A DNA stretch of 64,000 bases from Cristatella mucedo. Lineage: Eukaryota > Bryozoa > Phylactolaemata > Cristatellidae. Location of the stretch: assembly GCA_009760855.2 (NCBI GenBank), contig WPIO01000053.1:1074501-1138500 (forward strand), in the 5' to 3' direction. The first letter of the stretch is position 1, and every line of letters begins with the position of its first letter. The notes beneath the pieces are model-generated. The model had not been told where the DNA came from. It ran no database searches and worked only from the letters and a program-made list of their open reading frames with translations. This document shows positions 53,293-64,000 of this stretch, piece after piece. Both the position numbers and the translations under genes were made by a program.

Positions 53293-53307
53293 AGAGAGAG
53301 AGAGAGA
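53096..53307. repeat. (GA)n microsatellite
   Basis: Degenerate GA/GACA to 53205, then pure GA to 53290, then a GGGGA break and GA to 53307. Confidence 0.95.
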
Positions 53308-53413
53308 GGCAGGCAGGCAGACACAAAGTGAGACAGAAGGCAAAGGATTACAGAGCCAGGGATATGAGACGAATTGAAGAGGGCTCCGGTTCCAGCTCCG
53401 ACCACGGAGTCCA
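53308..53413 (+). repeat. Left arm of an inverted repeat (pairs with 54641-54756)
   Basis: GGCAGGCAGGCAGACACAAA, GTGAGACAGAAGGCAAAGGA, TTACAGAGCCAGGGATATGA, GACGAATTGAAGAGG, CTCCGGTTCCAGCTCCGACC, ACGGAGTCCA. The reverse complement recurs 1.2 kb away with only small differences. Confidence 0.92.
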
Positions 53414-53436
53414 ACCAAAAGAAGAAAGAGTGGGAT

Positions 53437-55230
<1,794 letters not shown>

Positions 55231-55235
55231 AGTGC

Positions 55236-55367
55236 CCTGCAGCAGCAGCAGCAGCCACTTCCTGCCCTGCAGCAGCAGCCAAGTCACTGCCATCTCGTGC
55301 AGGCTGCTGCTGCTGCTGCAGGCTGCTGCTGGCTGCTGCTGCTGCTGCTGCTGCTGCAGGCTGCTGC

Positions 55368-55398
<31 letters not shown>

Positions 55399-55412
55399 AG
55401 GCTGCTGCTGCT
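55236..55412. repeat. (CTG/CAG)n triplet-rich tract
   Basis: Runs of GCAGCAGCAG and GCTGCTGCTG broken by CAGG; about ten CTG triplets at the longest (55371-55397). Leu, Cys or Ala frames are repeat translations. Confidence 0.93.
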
Positions 55413-55784
55413 GGGCCTCTCACCCCTTGGCTGTCACTCCTGCCTGACAGCCAAGGGGGCGTGGCTTCCGTCGGTCGCAGCACAGCAGAGCAGACGACTG
55501 TGGGTAGTCCATGCAGCAAGTGCTAAAGCCTGATGAACAACTGCGACTGCATAGGCAGTGGCTGCCACAGCACCGGTGGCCGTTGCTTGAGTCTGAGGCT
55601 TGAGGCCGAGCCACGGGAAGGGGGGGCACTTCCCTCTACCCACGCATCTCACATCGCCGACTACCTGCTGGCTGCAGCCAAAGCACAGCCGAGCCGAGTT
55701 GCCAGGTGGCAGCAGCTGGCTACAGTCTGCTTTGCAGCAATGCCAAGCTCAGCCAAGTCAACTAAGCCTGATTCCGCTGCTTCT
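55413..55784. other. Unassigned region
   Basis: GC-rich, with several long frames that share no family features. CACCCCTTGGCTGTCACTCC and GACAGCCAAGGGGGCG form a small inverted repeat (CCCCTTGGCTGTCA/TGACAGCCAAGGGG, 55422-55459). Confidence 0.5.
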
Positions 55785-55920
55785 CTGCCTCGGCCATTGC
55801 TCTGCTCTCTGCCTCGGCCACTGCTCTGCTCTCTGCCTCGGCCATTGCTCTGCTCTCTGCCTCGGCCACTGCTCTGCTCTCTGCCTCGGCCATTGCTCTG
55901 CTCTCTGCCTCGGCTACTTC
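55785..55920. repeat. 24-bp minisatellite
   Basis: Five and a half copies of CTGCCTCGGCCAYTGCTCTGCTCT, alternating C and T at the Y position, a 48-bp higher-order pattern. In frame it reads LPRPLLCS repeats; no gene is inferred. Confidence 0.93.
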
Positions 55921-56287
55921 TGGCTGTCGGTTGTCAGCCTTCTTCAAGTCAATCTTCTGGGCTGCAGGCCTATCCAGTTTAAACTACCAAAACCTTAAAT
56001 TTGGCCTATTCAACTTCACCTTGTGTTAGACATGGCTGGTATGCCATGTCCTACTCGGTCCTGGGCAGTGGCACCAGTATGTGGACAGGCTGCTTCCGGA
56101 AGCTGCGGCAGCTTCCGGCCATTTCTATAGGCTACTGCTGCTGCTTCCGTGTGTACATGCGTTTGCTGGAAGCTTGAGGCAGATGCCATGACTGGCTAAT
56201 CGAAGCGCGTGCTGAACTCTGGTACTACTCGTTGTCACCAAAGCCTCTTTTCTGCACTGCTCGGCTATCGTTGCACTTGTCCTGTCA
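55921..56287. other. Unassigned spacer
   Basis: Short hairpins (ACATGGC/GCCATGT near 56030) and repeated GCTTCCGG words; no gene recognised. Confidence 0.4.
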
Positions 56288-56733
<446 letters not shown>

Positions 56734-56824
56734 ACTAAGGTGTTACACCAAGCGTCAAGTGCTGGTGTCTTCAGCAGATTTCTAGTAAAGGGCCTTATAT
56801 ATGCTATATTAAAAATTAAAAAAT

Positions 56825-56932
56825 AGTAACAGTATATTTGTATATTGCCCTAAGAGACCCCAATCTCTTTCGAAGCACACGAAGGACGAATCACGTGGAC
56901 CCTGTAAATGTGCTGCTCGGCTGTCTTGCGAT
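56825..56932 (-). mobile_element. LINE-B 3' fragment, internally deleted
   Basis: TTGCCCTAAGAGACCCCAAT and CTCTTTCGAAGC match the terminal block. GCACACGAAGGACGAATCAC and GTGGACCCTGTAAATG then match the far end of the 3' UTR, with about 200 bp missing between. Confidence 0.65.
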
Positions 56933-56949
56933 AATATCATACATAAAAA

Positions 56950-57090
56950 TGGTATCCTACATTGGCATAGTGCCCTACCAAGCGTAATCGTTTTTTTCCG
57001 GGTGCTTTGCATATGCTGCAGGGCTCGAGCCAACGACCTTGGCGGTCAAAGGCGAGCACCTTACCCCCTAGGCCGAACTCAACCTGCAAT
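56950..57090 (-). mobile_element. SINE-2 copy (divergent)
   Basis: Plus-strand view: GGCATAGTGCCCTACCAAGC, GGGTGCTTTGCATATGCTGC, AGGGCTCGAGCCAACGACCT, TTGGCGGTCAAAGGCGAGCA, CCTTACCCCCTAGGCCGAAC. Confidence 0.78.
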
Positions 57091-57592
57091 GGCACATCAT
57101 AAGTTGAAGGTCATCCTCCGACCTTGATGAAGACAAAGAGCCCAAGTGCATGTACCGGTTGGCTGCTGCTGCAAGTGCAGCTTTAATTCACCATAGAGTA
57201 ACGTTTCGGGTTCACGATTGCCAGGGCAAGATCGGGGATTTTGTTCCTCTTGTGCTCTGTTCGGGTTATGTTTCTGCCTGCACACGAGCATTTGGCACAC
57301 GGCAGCGGGCTGAGGGTCTACCTGCTGAACTGTGAACTGTGCCGGTTACTTGGTTCGAGTGTGGCTGCTAAGTGCAGCTCATCGTGCAGCAGCTAATTTC
57401 ACCATCAGCCCTGCTGCTGTGAATCTCAAATCATAAGCAGCTGGAGGCCGAAGGCCGTTTTTCCTTGCCAATAAAAAGCGGCCTGCTCAACTCTGCTGCT
57501 TATGCTGCCTGCGGTCGTGGCACAAAATAGTCCGGTGGCTGGGTCTTGCATCTGGTAAAAAAGAGCCCAATCTCTTTGCCCATGTGGTGAGG

Positions 57593-57595
<3 letters not shown>
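57091..57595. other. Unassigned region
   Basis: No recognised gene or repeat. Confidence 0.4.

Positions 57596-57664
<69 letters not shown>
57596..57664. repeat. (CT)n microsatellite
   Basis: About 68 bp of CT ending at the SINE-1 fragment. Confidence 0.97.
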
Positions 57665-57667
<3 letters not shown>

Positions 57668-57790
57668 CGACCGAGGTCGTGAATTCGAATCATGCAGTAG
57701 GCAATGCGATTCTTTATTGCCAGCTGCAAGCGGTGGTGATAGCGCCGTTTTGGCGCTTCTGCCGATACGAGCAGCGCACTCACTGCAGGT
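57665..57790 (+). mobile_element. SINE-1 fragment (head lost to CT tract)
   Basis: CCACGACCGAGGTCGTGAAT, TTCGAATCATGCAGTAGGCA (decayed B-box), GATTCTTTATTGCCAGCTGC, AAGCGGTGGTGATAGCGCCG, TTCTGCCGATACGAG. A stray TACAAATTAGGCTGCTAAATCAG at 57950-57973 looks like the missing 3' end, moved off by about 160 bp of other sequence. Confidence 0.8.
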
Positions 57791-58844
57791 GGACTCGCTA
57801 TACTGAGTCACAGCAAAGTTCTGTCACGGACGACAACGCTGAGAGCTATCTTTTCACTTGATGGAAGCTCCCCGTCTTGCTACCTAAGACAAGTGAGTCA
57901 TCTTGCGGCATGACCGACTTTCTCGCTTTAAATGCTTTAAATAGTAGAGATACAAATTAGGCTGCTAAATCAGTGTGTTTTTTAACTTTTACTGGAAAGA
58001 AAGTCTGTCATTTGATTGGTGGTAGCTAGCTAGCTCAACTTCAGTGACAGTAAGCGCACACAGAGGACAATTCACACGGACAGAGCAAATGCTGTGGGGA
58101 ACATTTGGGTTGGTAACTTCTCTATAAATGGCCATGAATACTTAGCCGAACCGAGCCTTCGGCATTTACGTTTGCAACTGTCTGAGGGTGCTTGCCGTGA
58201 ACTGCCCAGTTATTAATTTGGATTGGTAGCATAATGCTGGTTCTCAAGCAACTTGTGGGCAGAGAAGCTTTCTACTCGATGCTGGTCCTCAGCCAACCAC
58301 AGGTTACACAATTCTAGAGTGTCTCTAACGACCAAAAACATAATAATAAACTACTACCCCTATATTAATCTGAATTAGTTTATTAGTTGAATAACGAGAA
58401 TAATAGTAAAAAATATTCTTCTAGATAATATAGATATTAAACGAGTGCAGATAGGACAGTGCGAGTTCCTCATCCTCCTCCTCCTCCCCACACCCCGGCG
58501 AGCTGAGCATCACCGTGCAGAACGACAGCACGGAAGCGATGCTTAATAGGGAGCCAGTGAATCTCAGACAGGAGTGAAGTGATGTGACAGCTTGGCCATT
58601 GACGGTAGACCACTCGAGCCGCAGAGCGGGTACCAGCAGCTGAGGATCGAGGGCTCAGACAGGAGTCCTGAATCAAGGGAATTGCAGTAGCCGAGACGAA
58701 ATACGTGTGCGACCTGTCGTCGGCCTGGGTAGCGTGCGACCGAGCAGCAGTCTCCTGCGCTTCGACGCCGAGCACTTTAATATCAGACATACGCTGCATG
58801 CTGGACGATCGCTGCCGGCATCCTCGAGCCCTCTGCCCCTCCCC
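57791..58844. other. Unassigned region
   Basis: Apart from the displaced SINE-1 end, no recognised feature. A minus-strand strip at 58520-58570 (plus-strand GCTTAATAGGGAGCCAGTGA, ATCTCAGACAGGAGTGAAGT) and nearby words may be an old LINE-B C-terminal region. Confidence 0.4.
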
Positions 58845-58972
58845 CTTGTACTCACCCTCCTCTTTGTACTCCCCCTCCACCCATTGTACTCCCCCTCCAA
58901 CCATTGTACTCGCCCTCCACCCATTGTACTTCCCCCTCCACCCATTGTACTTCCCTTCCCTCTGTACTTTCC
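58845..58972. repeat. 21-bp minisatellite
   Basis: Five to six copies of CATTGTACTCCCCCTCCACC(C), the first two decayed. Confidence 0.9.
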
Positions 58973-59147
58973 TCTGCAGCCCTTATGGTGCCCTTATTTT
59001 GCATGCATGCATTGTTTCTGCACTGTCGAGCCATCGTTGGTTCTGAATCAGCTCGGCAGCTGGTGGCTGGCAGGTTTCGGTAGATGTGTGTCCCTGCAGA
59101 TGCTGCCCTTGCGTGTATGGATTTGTGCCAGACTGCCGAGTCGTCCG

Positions 59148-59262
59148 CCGAGAGCCATTGTCCGAGAGCCATTGTCCGAGAGCCATTGTCCGGAAGCCAT
59201 TGTCCGGAAGCCATTGGCCGGAAGCCATTGTCCGGAAGCCATTGTCCGGAAGCCATTGTTTG
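59148..59262. repeat. 14-bp minisatellite
   Basis: Eight copies of CCATTGTCCGGAAG or CCATTGTCCGAGAG; the variant switches once along the array (first GAG type, then GAA type). Confidence 0.93.
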
Positions 59263-60050
59263 CCCCTCGACCACTGGAGAGAGGAGCCTGCGGCTGCTGA
59301 GGCTGCCGCCTTCCTAGGGGGCCTCCTGGCTCTTTAGTAACGTTCCATCACAACAAACACGACCAAGTTGAAGAACTGCCAAGTCTTGCAAGCCTGTAAC
59401 AAAGACATTTTCGTATAGGAGCAGGCCGCTCGAGAGTCTCAAAAAGAAGCGCTCGCTGCCTGCATGAAGACTCTCTCGTGCAAAGAAGTGGAAAATGGAT
59501 CCTTGCTTTCCCCTCCCCCCCCCTCCATTAAACCAACTCCAAAATGATTGTCAGAGCAGCTCAGTTTCCAGCTACCCTTCACTGAATGGCAGCGTCTCTG
59601 GTGAGCTCTAGGTCTGGCTTCCAGTGTCGGAGCCACTGGAGCATTGCCCCCCCCCCCCCAGCAGCAGCAGGGGGCCAGCAACCCGGGTTCTCCTCTATTC
59701 CCATCCTCCCCTCTTCCTCCAAAAGATCGCCAACGACAAAAGGGCTGTGACTTGAAACGACAGCCAGTTGCAATGCCTGCAGCTGGACTGATGCAATCTT
59801 GCAGCCGGTTTGTGCTTGTGCAACCTCCCCATCACCACGCGAGTCTGTGGCTCTGTGTTCGCTCACATGCACTTGCAAGCACAGGCAGGTACACTAAAAC
59901 GTGAAAATACCTTCCCAGGGCCCTCGGATAGCTCCATCAGGCTAATATTCCGTCAGCCAATCACTTGATCTTCGACTAACAGATGCCATAACATAGGTGT
60001 GATGTATTTCAATATTTTCTATTACAGCAGCTAAGGTACTTAATGCACAA
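59263..60050. other. Unassigned region
   Basis: C runs at 59512-59523 and 59646-59659. No recognised gene. Confidence 0.4.
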
Positions 60051-60054
60051 ATGG

Positions 60055-60245
60055 ATGATGGCCTGGTTCGGCCCAGGGGTTAATGTGCTTGCCTTTAACG
60101 ACCACAGTCACAGTAATGTATCTCACTCATAGTCACAGTAATGTATGACCGAGGCCGTGGGCACGAGCCCTGTAGCATATGTACAGGACCTGGATAGAGA
60201 CTAGCTTCTCTGAGGGCGCTATGCAAATGAAGTGTATTTTGCTCT
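60055..60245 (+). mobile_element. SINE-2 copy with 30-bp internal duplication
   Basis: GGCCTGGTTCGGCCCAGGGG, TTAATGTGCTTGCCTTTAAC, then AGTCACAGTAATGTAT twice, GACCGAGGCCGTGGGCACGA (B-box decayed), GCATATGTACAGGACCTGGA, TAGAGACTAGCTTCTCTGAG, GGCGCTATGCAAATGAAGTG. Confidence 0.83.
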
Positions 60246-60535
60246 ATTGTCAACATGTAAGATGTGCTAGTTCTAATCGATGAGCAACAAGCACCGAGTT
60301 AATGTCGAATAAATCCTAGGATTTTGGGCAAACAACTTTTTAATTATTTTTTGGGATTTGCCCCTACATGAAAGTTTTGTGGCTATTGTCTTATAGATTG
60401 TATGTCAATGGTCTACCTGCCCCCAGAGGAAAATTATCGCTCTGCCTCAGCAGCCTTCCCTTCTTGACCATGACCTCATTGACCTATTCCAGGCTGGGTC
60501 CCTGGTTGAATTGGTCTCTGCTTCTATGCTTCCAT
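60246..60535. other. Unassigned spacer
   Basis: No recognised feature. Confidence 0.35.
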
Positions 60536-63434
60536 GGGTTCGACGAATTATCGAAATCCACTCTAATTAGGCTCGCAGTGACCAGACGTAAGTGTTGCCG
60601 AGCTCAAATTTTTCGCTGCTATTGTAGTACGCGTTCGAATGTATCCGTCCACCAAATTTCATGTCGCTGCCCAAACGTGCACTTATGCAAATGAGCTTTG
60701 ACGCCGGACGCCTGTACCACAATCCACCGAAATCCATTCTAGTTCCCGTCAAACCCACCACAAATCAACTGGGAATAGCTCCAAAAACTTTGGAATATCA
60801 AACTACGCTACACATAATATGTACCCAAAAAACTTCCGCGAGATTTCGCTCACGCGTTCTCACGAAGTCCGTGAAATAAGATTGCAGTGGCCCAGGCCTT
60901 TAACGCAATCCACTGCATTCCACCATGTAACGAAAGAAACCCTGACAGAAAAGCTTCTTTTTTGATTGCCTATGACGGCAAATTCTGCGACGATGCGAGG
61001 CAATCGACACGATGCGAGGCAATCGACGGCAACGGCTCGGGAAAATATGGAAATCTATAACGGTCCATTAAAAATAGCCTGGACGCTGCTGGGTGACGCT
61101 CCCATTTAGATTTCTCGTCCGTGTACACTCTATTTTTGGTGCACCCAGGAAGTTCCATTGATAATTCCAGCTCTCGGTCACTGCATTGCAATTAACGGCA
61201 AAGGCCCAAGTCAATACAGCAATCTTCTGCAAACAGTCGCAAATCGACTGCACCTAGGCTGTTTAGAGCTAAAGTAGGCATTAGGTATTACATCTCACTT
61301 TTTTAAAGTGCGATGTTATACCTTATGTAATATGCGTATTGTAAAATGCTTCTTTGTCCGACTGACTAGGCCCCTAATGGCTTGGCAGTGACCTGCAAAC
61401 CGAAAGTTAGTACCGCTGGAAAATTTTCATATTTTCCCGAGCCGTTGTCGTCGATTGCCTCGCATCGTGCCCTCGCATGTTCGTTCAAGATTGGTTGATG
61501 ATAGGACGCGGTTGCACTTTTAATACAGCACACTGTTAATCAAGGCAAATGTGATCTTCTCCCACCAGCTTTTTCTGTAATTGTAACAGACAATCATAAA
61601 TGGCTGTATTGTCTCGGGCTATTGCCGTCGATTGCCATGGATTGCCCGAAGGTTGAACGCGAAAAAGGACAGCGTTCACGCCCACGGTGAGCGTTATGTG
61701 GTAGGATAAGTACAAAGTCAAACAGCACATTTCCAGCAAATTTGAACCAGATTGCAGAAAAGACCGGGCCATTGCCGTCGATTGCCCTCGATTGTGCTTT
61801 TGTCGGTTGTATAAAAAGATGTGGTTGCACTTTTAATGCAGTGTAGTTCAATACGAAAGAAAGTTGGAGCTTCTCTCAGCAACTGTCGGTCCATTTGTAA
61901 CTGTCCGTAATGGATTGACGTATTTCCTCGGGCCATTGCCGTCGATTGAACGCGCACCATGGGTGACAATTAAGCGTGCACACAGGTACATGTTACGTGG
62001 AATGAGAGTTGCTGTTTATTACAGCCAATCTTTTCAATTTTCCACGGATTTTGCCATCGGCCCCTACCATTGCTGTTGATTGCCGTGCATTGCTGACAGT
62101 TAACAAGCAAAGCATCTTGAAAACTCCACGGTTTTACTTTGGACGCAGCGGAATGCTATATGTAATGACAATTGAGGCTTCTGCACTGCCAATTTCTATT
62201 CAATTTGCCATGAATTGTGGTATTGGCCCAGGAAATTGCTGTCGATTACCGTTCATTGCTCGCGATTGTACGTTCGCGATTGGTTGAAAGGATTTCATTG
62301 CACTTTAAGCGCAGTGGGCTGTGAGAGGTAAGATATATTTGATGTTGGCCCAGTCACTTTCCAGTGATTTGCAATGGACCATAATGGATTGCCGTATTTG
62401 CCCGGGCCATTGCCGTCTGTTGCCGTGCATTGCCCAAGATTGAACGGTCAGAGCTGGTTGACAGGGTTGAAAGTATGTATGCACGCAGTGAGATGTTACG
62501 TGGAATGAGAATTGGAGCTTGGTGCAGCCGATTTCTCGTCAATTTGCTACGGATTTCGGCATTGGTCCCTGCCGTTGCTGTCGATTGCCGTGTATTGTTG
62601 ACAGTTAACGTGCAAAATAGCTTGAAAGTCCTACGATTTCACTTTTAGCACAAAGAAATGTGAAATGCGATGTCAGTCGGCACTGCGTGCAGCCAATTTA
62701 GAGTCAACTTGCCACGGATTGTAGTGGATTGCTGCTTCGAGCCGAGCCGTTGAATGCCATGCATTGCCCGAGATTGTACGAGCGCAATTGCTTAAAATAA
62801 TGTGGTTAACTTTAACCAGTGTGCTTTGTAACATGCATTAAAAATTGGAGTATTGCGAAACCGATTCCAGGGCATTTTTTCTGGTATTGGCCCGGGCTAC
62901 TCCAGTCGATTGCAGCGAATTGCACGAGAACGGCCGTGCCAATACAAGAGAAATTTTCTAATGCAATTTTCGCAGAGTTTGCCGTCATAGGCAATCAAAA
63001 AAGAAGCTTTTCTGTCAGGGTTTCTTTCGTTACATGGTGGAATGCAGTGGATTGCGGTAAAGGCCTGGGCCACTGCAATCTTATTTCACGGACTTCGTGA
63101 GAACGCGTGAGCGAAATCTCGCGGAAGTTTTTTGGGTACATATTATGTGTAGCGTAGTTTGATATTCCAAAGTTTTTGGAGCTATTCCCAGTTGATTTGT
63201 GGTGGGTTTGACGGGAACTAGAATGGATTTCGGTGGATTGTGGTACAGGCGTCCGGCGTCAAAGCTCATTTGCATAAGTGCACGTTTGGGCAGCGACATG
63301 AAATTTGGTGGACGGATACATTCGAACGCGTACTACAATAGCAGCAAAAAATTTGAGCTCGGCAACACTTACGTCTGGTCGCTGCGAGCCTAATTAGAGT
63401 GGATTGAGTTGGATCGTGATAATTCGTTGAACCC
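60536..63434. repeat. Fold-back element built of about 165-bp degenerate units (copy 2)
   Basis: The ends are inverted: GGGTTCGACGAATTATC at 60536 against GGGTTCAACGAATTATC read from 63434. The outer arms, about 60564-60990 and 62975-63408, differ at only a handful of positions. Inside the right arm, cores such as GCCATTGCCGTCGATTGCC recur near 61618, 61769, 61933, 62068, 62233, 62407, 62571, 62745 and 62895 (steps 135-174 bp). The left part (60564-61260) has cores in the opposite sense. A non-repeated middle lies about 61262-61424, and a second short inverted pair is 60990-61050 with 61425-61470. No transposase or other protein is recognised; the two identical 72-codon frames at 60661 (+) and 63299 (-) only reflect the inversion. 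Confidence 0.88.
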
Positions 63435-63837
63435 TGCTTCAATTGTAGGCGATGCATGGGGCGCGGCTCATCTGTCTAGCATCTGCTGGCTATATGTCCT
63501 GATGGTTCGGTGAGCACGTTGTGTCGGTGAGGGGTGTATAAAGTTGACAGGCTTTTATGTGCCTGTCCAGTTATGCTGGGCCTATTTGTATTGCTTTGTT
63601 CCTGCTCCAGTCGAATGATCGACTTAAGCCTGGGATGGTCGCCAAAGGTCGCCCTGCATCAGCCGCCTGCGTGTCTGGCCGGTGAACCGTATTGGTGCTA
63701 AGCTACATACTTTTTGTGGCTGGCCTATGTGGGCGTGGTTGTATCGCCGAGGTTGTAAAGATTTCCCTGAGCTTGCACCAAGCATCGGGATCATCCGGAA
63801 GTACCGGCCAGTCACTCTTCTTGCAGCAGTATAATAA
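63435..63837. other. Unassigned spacer
   Basis: No recognised gene or repeat. Confidence 0.4.
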
Positions 63838-64000
63838 AAAATAATAATAATAATACTGCATTTGATATAGCACCCTCTAATTTGCTGCAAAGCGAGCCCG
63901 ATCAAAAGGTTGTTAGTAGCATGCTCAATAACAACAAGCATTACATAGTTAGGGGTGACATGTACAGGGTCATTGTGCAATTATGGTTAGTGGCAGCATG
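63838..64000 (-). mobile_element. LINE-B 3' end, cut by window edge
   Basis: (ATT)n tail at 63838-63855, a terminal block with about 30 bp deleted (TATAGCACCCTCTAATTTGC), then 3' UTR GTTAGGGGTGACATGTACAG and GGTTAGTGGCAGCATG to the last base. Confidence 0.88.

Noticed and set aside
55533-55998. LPRPLLCS-repeat protein and its minus-strand AEAESRA counterpart
   Set aside because: Both frames are open only because the 24-bp minisatellite has a length divisible by three.
60661-60879. 72-codon ORF repeated identically at 63081-63299 on the other strand
   Set aside because: Identity follows from the inverted arms; there is no codon-level sign of selection and no recognised domain.

Overview
The window looks like nuclear DNA from an invertebrate animal. 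It has one intron-bearing gene with GT-AG splice sites, and most of the rest is retrotransposon debris and simple repeats. I see no bacterial operon, rRNA gene, CRISPR array or intact tRNA gene. The species cannot be fixed from sequence alone. The nuclear receptor has the P-box ESCKA, typical of the HR96/DAF-12 (NR1J-like) group, which fits a protostome or other invertebrate.

The one host gene I can support is a nuclear receptor on the + strand, in four visible coding exons: 3793-4116 (first zinc finger), 8121-8238 (second zinc finger), 12472-13247 (hinge and N-terminal half of the ligand-binding domain) and 13709-14197 (rest of the ligand-binding domain, AF-2 helix, stop TAG). All three junctions keep the reading frame (phases 0, 1, 0). 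They give 568 residues; the start codon must lie in an exon further upstream. Introns 1 and 2 (about 4.0 and 4.2 kb) are filled with LINE and SINE fragments.

The rest is a graveyard of a few repeat families. LINE-A and LINE-B (my names) are two CR1/L2-like non-LTR retrotransposons. LINE-A ends in a short ACATT-type tail; LINE-B ends in a conserved block of about 60 bp followed by an ATT run. All copies are broken and most are 5'-truncated; the fullest are LINE-A at 48040-50500 and 34330-36200, and LINE-B at 5535-7725 and 20665-22030. SINE-1 and SINE-2 are two short families with tRNA-like heads (B-box GGTTCGAATCC or GGCTCGAGCCC). The SINE-2 3' part closely resembles the LINE-B 3' end, suggesting that it is mobilised by LINE-B. 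A 0.9-kb pogo/Tigger-like DNA transposon remnant lies at 36409-37316.

Two loci (27076-29485 and 60536-63434) hold a less familiar repeat: a degenerate array of about 165-bp units, each with a GGCCCGGGCC-like palindrome among CGGCAAT/ATTGCCG words. The second locus is a fold-back whose outer arms of about 430 bp are almost identical.

Long microsatellites (CT/GA, GT, AT, CTGTCT, GCAC), minisatellites (7, 11, 13, 14, 20, 21 and 24 bp), homopolymers and a CpG-rich block (41425-42335) fill much of the remainder. Most long ORFs are translations of these repeats, not genes. Boundaries of repeat fragments are by eye and usually good to about 10-30 bp.
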